Origin: Paraburkholderia translucens
GTDB lineage: Bacteria; Pseudomonadota; Gammaproteobacteria; Burkholderiales; Burkholderiaceae
NCBI RefSeq assembly: GCF_020881035.1
Contig: NZ_JAJITC010000017.1
Coordinates: 62,001 to 126,000, forward strand
Direction: 5' to 3'
DNA: 64,000 bases
Position numbers and translations under genes: made by a program. Under the pieces are notes generated by a model, which made no database searches, was not told where the DNA came from, and worked only from the letters and a program-made list of their open reading frames with translations. Positions 42,199 to 53,224 of this stretch are shown here, piece after piece. Every line of letters begins with the position of its first letter. Positions within the stretch are counted from its first letter, which is position 1.

Positions 42199-43532
42199 CG
42201 CGCGGCTCCGGTGGATCGTGCCGCGTGCGCGTGGGCAGTCACGCGGGCATGCGCGCGCAGCGCGCGGCGTGTGCTCAGCGCGGCCAGTGCCGCGAGCACG
42301 CCGAGCGCAAGCGCGAGAGTCAACGGCGCGACGGCGAGCGTCGATAGCCGCGGCGCGCCGGTGACATCCGTCGCGGCTGGTGCACCGGCGCCGAACCATG
42401 CGTACAACGCCGCGCCTTCGTGCGCGCCGAACTGCGCCGCATAGGCCCACTGCACCGCCAACACGATGGCCGCGAGCCACAGCATCGCCGCCGCGGCGCT
42501 CCACAGGTACGCGGCGCGGCAACCTCGCCAGCCGTAGGCCGCAATCCGCGCCGTCTGCCGTGCGGCGAAGCCCGCGAGCCCGTCCGGAGCCGCCATCACG
42601 ACGACGACGAAGAACAGCCCCAGATAGAACAGCCACGCCCGTGTGACGCTCGCGACCAGCACGCTGAAAAACGTCAGCACGATCGCGCCCGCGACCGGTC
42701 CGAAAAACGCCGCCGTGCCGCCGGTCACGGTCGCGATCAGCACAGCACCGGAGCGCATCATGCCGACGCTCTCGGTCGACACGAGCTCGAGATTGATCAG
42801 CCCCAAGGTGCCCGCGATGCCGGCGAAAAACGCCGACAGCACGACCACGCCATAGCGGATCCGCCGCGGATAGCAGCCGATCGCCGCCGCGCGCGCCGGG
42901 TTGTCGCGCACCGCGTTCGCGAGCCGTATGAACGGCGTGCGCGACAGCGCGAACATCGCGACACTCGCAACGACACACCACAGCGCGATCAGTGCATAGG
43001 CCTCGCGCGCCGGGCCGAAGCTCCAGCCGGCGAGGGGCGGGCCGCTCGCGCGATCGATCGCGACGCCCGCCTCGCCGCCGAACCAGCCCGGCAGCGTCCA
43101 CGCGGCCGCGACGACGAGCTCGCCGAGACCGAGCGTGATCATCGCGAACGCGGTACCGGCGCGGCGTGTCGCGATGAAGCCGAACAACACGCCGCACAGG
43201 GCCCCGCCGATGCCACCCGCGAACGGCAGCAGCACGAGCGGCATGCCGCCCGCGTTGAACACGCGCGCGGCGATCAGCGCGCCGAGCCCCGCATACGCGG
43301 CATGCCCGAACGACAGCAACCCGGTCTCGCCGAGCAGCAGGTTGTACGACAGCGCGAACACGATCATCGTCGCGCTCTGCGCGAGGTAGGCGAGCAGCCA
43401 GCTATGCGGCCAGATGAAAGGCGGCACGGCGAGAAAGGCGATAAGCGCGAGCCACGGCGCGAGCGCGCGCCCGGGCCTGCGAGGCGGCGCCCCGTTTTCC
43501 GCCAGGATCGGCGACCCGCCCTGCTTACGCAT
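42195..43532 (-). CDS. livM: branched-chain amino-acid-type ABC permease LivM with C-terminal extension
   Basis: A 445-residue permease. The core (residues ~20-330) has the usual helices, with SYNLLLGETGLLSFGHAAYAG and the EAA-like loop RLANAVRDNPARAAAIG. It is ~110 residues longer than typical LivM (about 330): the added C-terminal part has two further hydrophobic segments (AAAAMLWLAAIVLAVQWAYAA and LAVAPLTLALALGVLAALAAL) joined by a soluble loop. Whether this is a domain fused from elsewhere is not clear. ATG 43532 overlaps the LivH stop by eight bases. Confidence 0.88.
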   Translation of the reverse strand: MRKQGGSPILAENGAPPRRPGRALAPWLALIAFLAVPPFIWPHSWLLAYLAQSATMIVFALSYNLLLGETGLLSFGHAAYAGLGALIAARVFNAGGMPLVLLPFAGGIGGALCGVLFGFIATRRAGTAFAMITLGLGELVVAAAWTLPGWFGGEAGVAIDRASGPPLAGWSFGPAREAYALIALWCVVASVAMFALSRTPFIRLANAVRDNPARAAAIGCYPRRIRYGVVVLSAFFAGIAGTLGLINLELVSTESVGMMRSGAVLIATVTGGTAAFFGPVAGAIVLTFFSVLVASVTRAWLFYLGLFFVVVVMAAPDGLAGFAARQTARIAAYGWRGCRAAYLWSAAAAMLWLAAIVLAVQWAYAAQFGAHEGAALYAWFGAGAPAATDVTGAPRLSTLAVAPLTLALALGVLAALAALSTRRALRAHARVTAHAHAARSTGAAR

Positions 43533-44463
43533 GATCGTCGCGCCGTCCGAACAGCCCGCGCGGCCTCACCGCCAGCACCGCGACGAGCAGCAGGTACGGC
43601 AGCAGCGGCGCGAGTTGCGCGAGCGTCAGCGCGTCCCATTCGGGCGGCAGCACCGTGCCCGCGAGAGACACCAGGTCGCCCAACGACACGTTACTCGCGA
43701 CCGCCAGCGTCTCTACGCACCCGACTAGCAGCGATGCCACGAGCGCCCCGCTCAGCGAACCGAGCCCGCCGATCACGACGACCACGAACACGATCGAGCC
43801 GAGCGACTCCGCCATCGCCGGCTCGATCACGAAGAGCGGCGCGCCGATCACGCCCGCGAGCGCGGCGAGCGCGGTGCCGGCCGCGAACACGCCGGTGAAC
43901 ACGCGCGGCACATTGTGGCCGAGCGCTTCGACGGCCTGAGGATGGGTGAGCGCGGCACGCACGATCAACCCCGTCTTCGACACGCGCAGCATCGCGGCGA
44001 GCGCCGCGAGCATGGCAAGCGACACCGCCATCATGAACGCGCGATAGCGCGTAAAAACCGCGCCGTACAGCGAGAACAGCGGACCGTCGAGCACGGCCGG
44101 AATGCTTGCCGACAGCGGGCTGAGCCCCCAGCCGAGCTTGACGAGTTCACCGAGCAGATAGGCGGCACCAAAGGTCAGCAGCAGCTCGGGCAGATGGCCG
44201 TGCCCGCGCACGCGCCGCAACAGCCAGCGCTCGAGCGCCGCGCCGATCAGGCCGACGACGAGCGGCGCGACCACCAGCGCGCTCCAGAAGCCGCCGCGCG
44301 CCGCCACCGAAAAGCCGACGTACGCGCCGAGCATGTAGAAGCTCGCATGCGCGAAGTTGAGCACGCCGAGCATGCTGAAGATCAGCGTGAGCCCGGCCGA
44401 CAGCATGAACAGCAACAGCCCGTAGCTCAGGCCGTTGAGCACAGTGACGATGAACGACTGCAC
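43525..44463 (-). CDS. livH: branched-chain amino-acid-type ABC permease LivH
   Basis: A 312-residue permease with eight or nine membrane segments. The opening VLNGLSYGLLLFMLSAGLTLIFSM and GVLNFAHASFYMLGAYVGF are the LivH signature; the EAA-like loop is AALTHPQAVEALGHNVPRVF. Start is GTG 44463, four bases after the thioesterase stop, because homology begins exactly there; a longer frame upstream would read through the thioesterase gene. No binding protein gene (livK) is nearby. Confidence 0.92.
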   Translation of the reverse strand: MQSFIVTVLNGLSYGLLLFMLSAGLTLIFSMLGVLNFAHASFYMLGAYVGFSVAARGGFWSALVVAPLVVGLIGAALERWLLRRVRGHGHLPELLLTFGAAYLLGELVKLGWGLSPLSASIPAVLDGPLFSLYGAVFTRYRAFMMAVSLAMLAALAAMLRVSKTGLIVRAALTHPQAVEALGHNVPRVFTGVFAAGTALAALAGVIGAPLFVIEPAMAESLGSIVFVVVVIGGLGSLSGALVASLLVGCVETLAVASNVSLGDLVSLAGTVLPPEWDALTLAQLAPLLPYLLLVAVLAVRPRGLFGRRDDHA

Positions 44464-44467
44464 GCGT

Positions 44468-44917
44468 CTAGTCCGCCTGACCGGCGACGCGCAGCGGTTC
44501 GAGCGCCGCGCGCAGTTCGGCGGGCAGAGGCACCGGACGACGCGTCGCACGGTCCACGTAGACGTGCACGAAATGCCCCTGCGCGGCGGGCTCGGCCTCG
44601 CCGTCGCGGAACAGCCCCACCTCGTAGCGCACACTCGTCGTGCCGAGCCGCGCGATCCGCAAGCCCGCGTCGATGCGATCGGGAAACACGAGCGGCGCGA
44701 AGTAATTGCACTGCGTCTCGACGACGAGCCCGATCGTCGCGCCGTGCTCGACATCGAGCACGCCCGCGCGGATCAGATAGTCGTTCACGACGGTGTCGAA
44801 ATAGCTGTAGTAGACGACGTTGTTGACGTGGCCGTAGACGTCGTTGTCCATCCAGCGCGTGGTGATCGGCAGGAAATGCGGATACGCTGCGCGGCCGGCG
44901 GGGGCGGGTTTGTTCAT
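44468..44917 (-). CDS. hot-dog-fold acyl-CoA thioesterase (YbgC/4-HBT type)
   Basis: A 149-residue thioesterase. The signature ITTRWMDNDVYGHVNNVVYY contains the catalytic Asp of 4-hydroxybenzoyl-CoA thioesterase-like proteins, and the long hot-dog helix follows (YSYFDTVVNDYLIRAG). It hydrolyses an acyl-CoA; substrate unknown. Its position between an alcohol dehydrogenase and LivHMGF suggests a role in degrading an imported acid or aromatic compound. Start ATG 44917. Confidence 0.88.
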   Translation of the reverse strand: MNKPAPAGRAAYPHFLPITTRWMDNDVYGHVNNVVYYSYFDTVVNDYLIRAGVLDVEHGATIGLVVETQCNYFAPLVFPDRIDAGLRIARLGTTSVRYEVGLFRDGEAEPAAQGHFVHVYVDRATRRPVPLPAELRAALEPLRVAGQAD

Positions 44918-44934
44918 CGGATTTGGTGATGGCG

Positions 44935-46083
44935 TCACAGCGACTCGGTCAACATGCGGCGATAGTCGTCGGCACTCGCCTCGCGCGGATTCGTGCGGTG
45001 GCAATGATCGAGCAGCGCGCCCTGCACGACCTTGTCGAACATGCTTTCGTCGACACCCATCTGCCTCAAGCCGGTCGGCAGACCAAGGCGCGCCGTCATG
45101 TCGAACAGCGCCTGCGCGAGATCCGCATGCTCGGGCACCCCCATCACGCGACGCATGCGCGCATAGCGCCGCTCGGCCACCACGCTCGGCGCGCGCTCGT
45201 TGAAGCGCAGCACCGCGGGCAGCACCACCGCGTTCAGCGTGCCGTGATGCAGCGAGGTGCGGCCGTTCACCTTCAGGGCGCCCAGCGGGTGCGAAAGCGA
45301 GTGCACACAGCCGAGGCCCTTCTGGAACGCCATCGCGCCCTGCATCGACGCGCTCATCATGTTCAGGCGCGCCTCGCGATCGTTGCCGTCCGCGCACGCG
45401 CGCTCGATGCTCGCCCAGGCGCGTTCGAGTCCGTCGAGCGCGATACCGTCGGCGGGCGGATTGAAGGCCGGCGCGAGGAAAGTCTCGATGCAGTGCGCGA
45501 TCGCGTCCATGCCCGTCGCGGCGGTCAGACCAGGCGGCAGGCCGAGCGTGAGGCCGGGATCGCACAGCGCCGATTTCGGCAGCAGATGCCACGAGTGAAA
45601 ACCGAGCTTGCGGCTGTCGTTGAGGATCACGATCGCGCCGCGCGCGACTTCGCTGCCGGTGCCGGCCGTGGTCGGGATCGCGATCAGCGGCGCGACGGCG
45701 TCGGTGATCTTCGCGCTGCCGCCTTCGATCGTCGCATACTGCGTGAGCGGCCCCGGATGCGTGGCCGCGATCGCGACGCCCTTGGCGAGATCGATCGACG
45801 AACCGCCGCCCACCGCGATCAGCCCGTCGCAATGCTGGTCGCGATACACCTGGGCCGCCGCGAGCACCATTGCCTCGGTCGGGTTCGACGGCGTATCGTC
45901 GAAGAGCGGCACGTCGCCGAGCTCGAGCGCGTCGAGCGCCTGCTGCGCGATGCCGGCCGCGACGACGCCCTTGTCGCTGATCACCAGCGGCCGCCTGATG
46001 CCAATGCGCGCGCATTCGGACGACAGTTGCGACAGTGCTTCATAGCCCAGATGAATGTGGGTCAGGTAGTAGATGTAGGCCAT
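44935..46083 (-). CDS. iron-containing alcohol dehydrogenase
   Basis: A 382-residue group III ADH. The NAD-binding GGGSSIDLAKGVAI and TTAGTGSEVARGAIV loops, the metal ligands in MDAIAHCIETFLAP and GCVHSLSHPLGAL (Asp and His set), and HGTLNAVVLP are all present. It interconverts an alcohol and its aldehyde with NAD; some relatives act on lactaldehyde, 1,3-propanediol or maleylacetate. AGGGAG lies ten bases before ATG 46083. First gene of the leftward liv operon. Confidence 0.9.
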   Translation of the reverse strand: MAYIYYLTHIHLGYEALSQLSSECARIGIRRPLVISDKGVVAAGIAQQALDALELGDVPLFDDTPSNPTEAMVLAAAQVYRDQHCDGLIAVGGGSSIDLAKGVAIAATHPGPLTQYATIEGGSAKITDAVAPLIAIPTTAGTGSEVARGAIVILNDSRKLGFHSWHLLPKSALCDPGLTLGLPPGLTAATGMDAIAHCIETFLAPAFNPPADGIALDGLERAWASIERACADGNDREARLNMMSASMQGAMAFQKGLGCVHSLSHPLGALKVNGRTSLHHGTLNAVVLPAVLRFNERAPSVVAERRYARMRRVMGVPEHADLAQALFDMTARLGLPTGLRQMGVDESMFDKVVQGALLDHCHRTNPREASADDYRRMLTESL

Positions 46084-46147
46084 GCCGTTGCTTCTCCCTG
46101 AGTTAGCCGTGTGCTGGTTTGAGTTGCGGCTCGCTGGGCGCAGCGCT

Positions 46148-46678
46148 TCACTGCCCCGGCCGCTCGACGAATTCGAACGGCAAGCCGCGCCGCCGCATCC
46201 ATTCGCCGAGCGCCTGGCCGGTCCCTGCGCGCCACGGCCGCAGCTTGGCGGGCTCGACGAGCCGGTATTCGAGCAGTTCGGGCGACAGCGCGATCGTCCC
46301 ATGCGCCTTCACGTGATACGCGATGATCAGCTCGTTCTTGCGGATGAATTCATACACGCCGATCAGCTCGACCGACTCCGTGTGCAGCGACGTCTCTTCG
46401 AGCACTTCGCGCGCGATGCCCTGTTCCGGCGTCTCGCCGCTTTCGAGAAACCCGGTGATCAGCGCGAACATGCCCTCGGGCCAGGCCGCATTGCGGGCGA
46501 GCAGAATCCTGCCCTCGTACTCGACGATCGCGGCGACGACGGGCAGCGGATTATTCCAATGAACGTAGCCGCAGCCGCTATCGGGACAGCTCTGACGCAC
46601 GCGGCCGCCCTCGTGCCGAGGGTCGATGCGCTCGGTCAGGGGCTTCGCGCAGCGGGGACAGAATCGGTACTCGGTCAT
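46148..46678 (-). CDS. NUDIX hydrolase with zinc-ribbon (NudC-like short form)
   Basis: A 176-residue protein. A zinc ribbon with CPRC near residues 7-10 and CPDSGC near residues 31-36 comes first; the NUDIX box is GFLESGETPEQG then IAREVLEETSL, with Ser in place of the usual Gly of the GU pair. The layout matches NADH pyrophosphatase-like proteins of ~180 residues. Likely cleaves a nucleotide diphosphate derivative. Start at ATG 46678; independent small gene. Confidence 0.85.
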   Translation of the reverse strand: MTEYRFCPRCAKPLTERIDPRHEGGRVRQSCPDSGCGYVHWNNPLPVVAAIVEYEGRILLARNAAWPEGMFALITGFLESGETPEQGIAREVLEETSLHTESVELIGVYEFIRKNELIIAYHVKAHGTIALSPELLEYRLVEPAKLRPWRAGTGQALGEWMRRRGLPFEFVERPGQ

Positions 46679-46727
46679 GGCGGGGAACGTCTCTTTCGTC
46701 TCTTTAGTTCGTTTATGTCGTTGCCGT

Positions 46728-47759
46728 TCACGCGGCGCACAGCTCGCGCACGTCGGCGGCGAAACGCTCGACCGTGTCGGGCTGCGTGTCCCACGCGCAC
46801 ATCAGCCGGCAACCGCCCGCGCCGATGAACTCGTAGAACCTCCAGCCGCGCGCGCGCATCGCCTTCGCCGCACGCGGCGGCAATTGCACGAACACCGCGT
46901 TCGATTCGCCCGGAAACATGATGCTCACGCCGGGGATTTCCTGCAACCGCGTCTCCAGGAGACGCGCCATCGCGTTCGCGTGACGCGCATTGCGCAACCA
47001 CACGTCGTTGTCGAGCAGGCCGAGCCACGGCGCGGAAATGAAGCGCATCTTCGATGCAAGCTGCCCCGCCTGCTTGAGGCGATAGGCGAAATCGTCGGCG
47101 AGCGCGCGGTCGAAGAACACCACCGCCTCGCCGACCGGCAGGCCGTTCTTCGTGCCGCCGAAGCACAGCACATCAACGCCCGCGCGCCATGTGATTTCCG
47201 ATGGATGGACGTCGAGCGCGGCGACCGCGTTCGCAAAGCGCGCGCCGTCCATGTGCACCTTCAGATGACGACGCTTCGCGATCGCCGCGATCGCGCGCAC
47301 TTCCTCCACGCTGTAGACGGTGCCGACCTCGGTCGACTGCGTCAGCGTCACCACCTTCGGCTTCGGATAGTGGATATCGGCGCGCCGCGTGACGATCGCC
47401 TCGATCGCATCGGGCGTGAGCTTGCCGCCGACGCCCGGCGCCGTCAGCAGCTTGGAGCCGTTCGAGAAGAATTCGGGACCGCCGCATTCGTCGGTCTCGA
47501 TGTGGGCGAGTTCATGGCAGATCACCGAGTGATACGACTGGCATAGCGACGCGAGCGCGAGCGAATTGGCCGCCGTGCCGTTGAACACGAAGAACACTTC
47601 GCAATCGGTCTGGAACAGGTCGCGCAGACGGTCGCAAACCTGGTTGGTCCACGAGTCGTCGCCATAGGCCGGCTCGTGGCCGCTGTTGTTGGCGGCGATC
47701 AGCGCGTCGAGCGCTTCGGGACAGATGCCGGCGTAGTTGTCGGACGCGAAATGCTGCAT
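46728..47759 (-). CDS. ltaE: low-specificity L-threonine aldolase
   Basis: A 343-residue fold-type I PLP enzyme. The PLP lysine is K204 in FGGTKNGLP; earlier FNGTAANSLALASL, CHELAHIETDECGG, and HMDGARFANAV provide the cofactor pocket. It cleaves L-threonine and L-allo-threonine to glycine and acetaldehyde. Start is ATG 47759 (MQHFASDNYAG, the conserved beginning); a longer in-frame start at 47774 adds five residues. Confidence 0.9.
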   Translation of the reverse strand: MQHFASDNYAGICPEALDALIAANNSGHEPAYGDDSWTNQVCDRLRDLFQTDCEVFFVFNGTAANSLALASLCQSYHSVICHELAHIETDECGGPEFFSNGSKLLTAPGVGGKLTPDAIEAIVTRRADIHYPKPKVVTLTQSTEVGTVYSVEEVRAIAAIAKRRHLKVHMDGARFANAVAALDVHPSEITWRAGVDVLCFGGTKNGLPVGEAVVFFDRALADDFAYRLKQAGQLASKMRFISAPWLGLLDNDVWLRNARHANAMARLLETRLQEIPGVSIMFPGESNAVFVQLPPRAAKAMRARGWRFYEFIGAGGCRLMCAWDTQPDTVERFAADVRELCAA

Positions 47760-47846
47760 GGTCGAGCGACGCACCCGGCGACAGGCGCATGGGAATGACG
47801 GAAAGCGGTCATTTTAGTGCGCTCGTGAGAGATTTGTTTTTGGGTG

Positions 47847-49160
47847 CTAGCTGCAGCCGCAATCCGGCATGCGGCCCCGTGCCCGGCCAAGCGGCATCCG
47901 CGTCACCGCGGTCAGGCCCGCCGCCCCGGCCAGCAGCGCGCCCGCTGCCAGCCACAGCGCCGGCGAAAACGAACCGGTGTGCGCCGCAATCGGCGCGGCC
48001 ACCAGCGGACCGGCGATCTGACCGATGCCGTAGGCTGCCGTCGCATAACCCATCAGTCCGGCCGCGTCGTCGCCGCGCAGACGCCGCGCCTCGCGCATCG
48101 CGAACAATGTGATCGCGGTAAATGGCAGGCCGATCAGGATGCTGCCGAGCGAAAAACCACCCGCCGTCGGCCACACGATGCCCAGCGCGATGCCGAGTGC
48201 CTGCAGCACATACGCGCCCGCGAGCAGCGCGCGGTTGTCCCAATGCACGGGCAATCGCGCGGCGAGCAACGCGCCGGCGATCAGCGCCGCGCCGAACATC
48301 GGCCAGAACAGGTCCGGCCACGCCGAGCCCGGCAACGCGTGTCGCGCGATGACCGGCAGGAACGTCGCCGTGATGATGTAGCCGAAGCCTGGGATGCCGT
48401 AGAGCAGGATCAGCCAGAAGGCGTCGGCGCGGTGTGTGACGGGGGTAGTACGAATCCCGGCCGGACTGGGCGGCTGGCCTGCGCCGATGCGCGAACCATT
48501 GGCAGCTTTTGCGAGGGCTGCGCTTGCGACAGCGGCGCTCGCCGCACTCGAACGCGGCGCATCGCCAAACACTGGCCATATCCACGCCGACAGCACGGCG
48601 CCGATCACCGCAAAGCCGATCCAACCCGCCACCGCGCCATAACCGCTCGCGACGCTGACCAGCAGGCCGGTTGCGACGATGCCCACGCCGGGCCCGGTAT
48701 AGATGACCCCGCTCCACGCATGCGCGCCAAGTTCGGCGAGCCGCCGCAAGCCCCACTGCGACGCGAACACGAAGGTCCATGCGCTCGCCGCGCCGGCGAC
48801 GAAGCGCACCAGCGCCCACACCCAGAACTGGCTAGTGACGCCCATCGCGAGCGTCAGCAGCACCGTCGCGGCGAGCCCGGCGCGCACCATGCGCGCGGGA
48901 TCGGCTCGCAGCGCCGCGCACGACACCGCGCCGGCGAAATAGCCGGCGTAATTGAACGACGCGAGCCAGCCGCCGTGCTGGATATCGATCTGCGGCTGGC
49001 CGAGCGCGGCGCCGTGCAGCATCAGCGGCAGCAGCGGCGTGAAAGCGAAACGTCCGATGCCGAGCGCGACGGCCAGCGTCACCATGCAGGCAAGCGCCGC
49101 GCGCCGGGCGGCGTGAGGTTCGTGGATGCGAGGGTGCGCGTGGGAGGCTAGGTCATTCAT
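47847..49160 (-). CDS. MFS transporter (YbfB/YjiJ type)
   Basis: A 437-residue major facilitator with twelve membrane segments. The start TLAVALGIGRFAFTPLLPLM and the central YGIPGFGYIITATFLPVIA fit the YbfB/YjiJ subfamily. A ~35-residue soluble central loop contains SAASAAVASAALAKAANGS. Substrate unknown. Start ATG 49160; a longer frame to 49217 would run into the operator repeats of the divergent LysR gene. Confidence 0.87.
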   Translation of the reverse strand: MNDLASHAHPRIHEPHAARRAALACMVTLAVALGIGRFAFTPLLPLMLHGAALGQPQIDIQHGGWLASFNYAGYFAGAVSCAALRADPARMVRAGLAATVLLTLAMGVTSQFWVWALVRFVAGAASAWTFVFASQWGLRRLAELGAHAWSGVIYTGPGVGIVATGLLVSVASGYGAVAGWIGFAVIGAVLSAWIWPVFGDAPRSSAASAAVASAALAKAANGSRIGAGQPPSPAGIRTTPVTHRADAFWLILLYGIPGFGYIITATFLPVIARHALPGSAWPDLFWPMFGAALIAGALLAARLPVHWDNRALLAGAYVLQALGIALGIVWPTAGGFSLGSILIGLPFTAITLFAMREARRLRGDDAAGLMGYATAAYGIGQIAGPLVAAPIAAHTGSFSPALWLAAGALLAGAAGLTAVTRMPLGRARGRMPDCGCS

Positions 49161-49179
49161 GATCGGACGCCCAAACGAC

Positions 49180-49248
49180 GATGACATGAATCGATCGTAG
49201 CTTGACCTTTTCATCACGAAAAATGAATAATAATGATGACATCAATCG
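49180..49248. promoter_or_regulatory. direct repeats in a divergent LysR/MFS promoter
   Basis: GATGACATGAATCG (49180-49193) recurs as GATGACATCAATCG (49235-49248), 55 bases apart, in the ~100-base gap between the MFS transporter and the LysR gene. The two sites match 13 of 14 bases and are candidates for LysR-regulator binding. Confidence 0.6.
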
Positions 49249-49261
49249 CCAGGAGAGAATC

Positions 49262-50194
49262 ATGGATCTGGCCGCTCTGACCATCTTTCGCGCGGTCGTG
49301 CGCGAAAACGGCGTGACCCGTGCCGCGGCGAAGCTCAATCGCGTGCAATCGAACGTGACCACGCGCATCAAGCAACTCGAGGAACAGCTCGGCACCGAGC
49401 TGTTCATCCGCGACGGCCGCCGCCTCGTGCTGACGCCGGCCGGCGAGACCCTGTTGCCCTATGCGGAGCGGCTGCTCGCGCTCGCCGACGAGGCACGCCA
49501 CGCGGTGCGCGAGGATCGTCCGAGCGGCCGTCTGCGGCTCGGCGCAATGGAAAGTACTGCGGCGACGCGTTTGCCGGGCCTGCTCGCGCAATATCATCAG
49601 CAATGGCCTGCGGTCGAACTGGAACTCGAGATCGGCACGACCGGCAAGCTGATCGAGCGGGTGCGCGAGTTCGAGGTCGATGCCGCACTAGTCGCCACGC
49701 CGCTCGATCCCGCCTCGCTCGGCGACCTGTTCGAGACCGAGCCGGTGTTCCGCGAGGAACTCGTGATGCTGACGCCGCGGGGTCATCGGCCGATCCACGA
49801 GGTGCGCGACATCGCGCTATCGACGCTGATCGCCTTCGAGGCCGGTTGCGCTTACCGCACCTATATCGAAAAGTGGTACCTGGATCACGGCGTGCGCCCG
49901 GCGCGCGTGCTGGAACTCGGTTCGTATCACGCGATCGTCGCATGCGTGGCGGCCGGCGCGGGCGTCGCGGTCGCGCCGCGTTCGGTGCTCGATCTGCGCA
50001 GCGATACGAGCAATATCGCGGTGCACGAGTTGCCCGAGATTGGCACGCTCGACACGCTGCTGGTCTGGCGACGCGGGCATTTTTCGTCGGCGCTCAATGC
50101 GTTGCGGCGCACGCTGGTCGCGTCGCGGGACGGGACCGCCGAGGGCGATCCGCCGCGCGGGGAGGCGGCGTCGGCGGATGCAAAGGTTGTCTGA
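49262..50194 (+). CDS. LysR-family transcriptional regulator
   Basis: A 310-residue LysR regulator. The winged helix is complete (VVRENGVTRAAAKLNRVQSN, then VTTRIKQLEEQLGTELFIR) and the effector domain shows LRLGAMESTAATRLPGLL and VACVAAGAGVAVAPRSVLDL. It is divergent from the YbfB-type transporter and probably controls it. Start at ATG 49262 with AGGAGAG upstream. The final ~25 residues are low-complexity. Confidence 0.88.
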   Translation: MDLAALTIFRAVVRENGVTRAAAKLNRVQSNVTTRIKQLEEQLGTELFIRDGRRLVLTPAGETLLPYAERLLALADEARHAVREDRPSGRLRLGAMESTAATRLPGLLAQYHQQWPAVELELEIGTTGKLIERVREFEVDAALVATPLDPASLGDLFETEPVFREELVMLTPRGHRPIHEVRDIALSTLIAFEAGCAYRTYIEKWYLDHGVRPARVLELGSYHAIVACVAAGAGVAVAPRSVLDLRSDTSNIAVHELPEIGTLDTLLVWRRGHFSSALNALRRTLVASRDGTAEGDPPRGEAASADAKVV

Positions 50195-50252
50195 TCGTTG
50201 ATTTCGCGCCGGTAAGCGGGCGCGGCGCTATCCGAGCGGCTTTCAGCAAAAG

Positions 50253-50305
50253 CGAAGGGGCCACGCGGTTCGCCGATCCTGCCGGCGCGCCGTGTGGCCC
50301 CTTCG
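50253..50305 (-). terminator. long hairpin between lysR and alaS, probable alaS terminator
   Basis: CGAAGGGGCCACGCGG (50253-50268) is matched by CCGTGTGGCCCCTTCG (50290-50305), a 16-base arm with one G-T pair; the loop contains a smaller CGCC/GGCG stem. On the minus strand a TTTT follows three bases after the stem, so it best fits termination of alaS. It also stands between two convergent genes. Confidence 0.65.
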
Positions 50306-50354
50306 TCAAACCCGGCTCGACTCACGTCGAGCCGGAATCAATCCTGCATCGAAA

Positions 50355-52979
<2,625 letters not shown>

Positions 52980-53063
52980 AGCGTGCGGGGGACGGTTCTG
53001 ACGGTTCCTGACTGGGACTGGCGGTCGGTGAGATGCGCCAACTGTCTGTTTCTTAAACGACTG

Positions 53064-53069
53064 ATTATA
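53064..53069 (-). promoter_or_regulatory. candidate -10 of alaS
   Basis: The minus strand reads TATAAT here, 84 bases before the alaS ATG. The -35 region is not recognisable. Confidence 0.35.
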
Positions 53070-53224
53070 CGGGATCGGCAAGCGCGCGCGGCGCCGCGCC
53101 ATGACGTTCGGCTAGCTGCGCCCGCACGCGGGAATCGCTTAAGATGACTTCCACGAAACCTCGCGCGCAACCACGCACGGCAGCCCGCGCTGCCGCCGGC
53201 CTACGTCAGGAGACATTCAACAAC

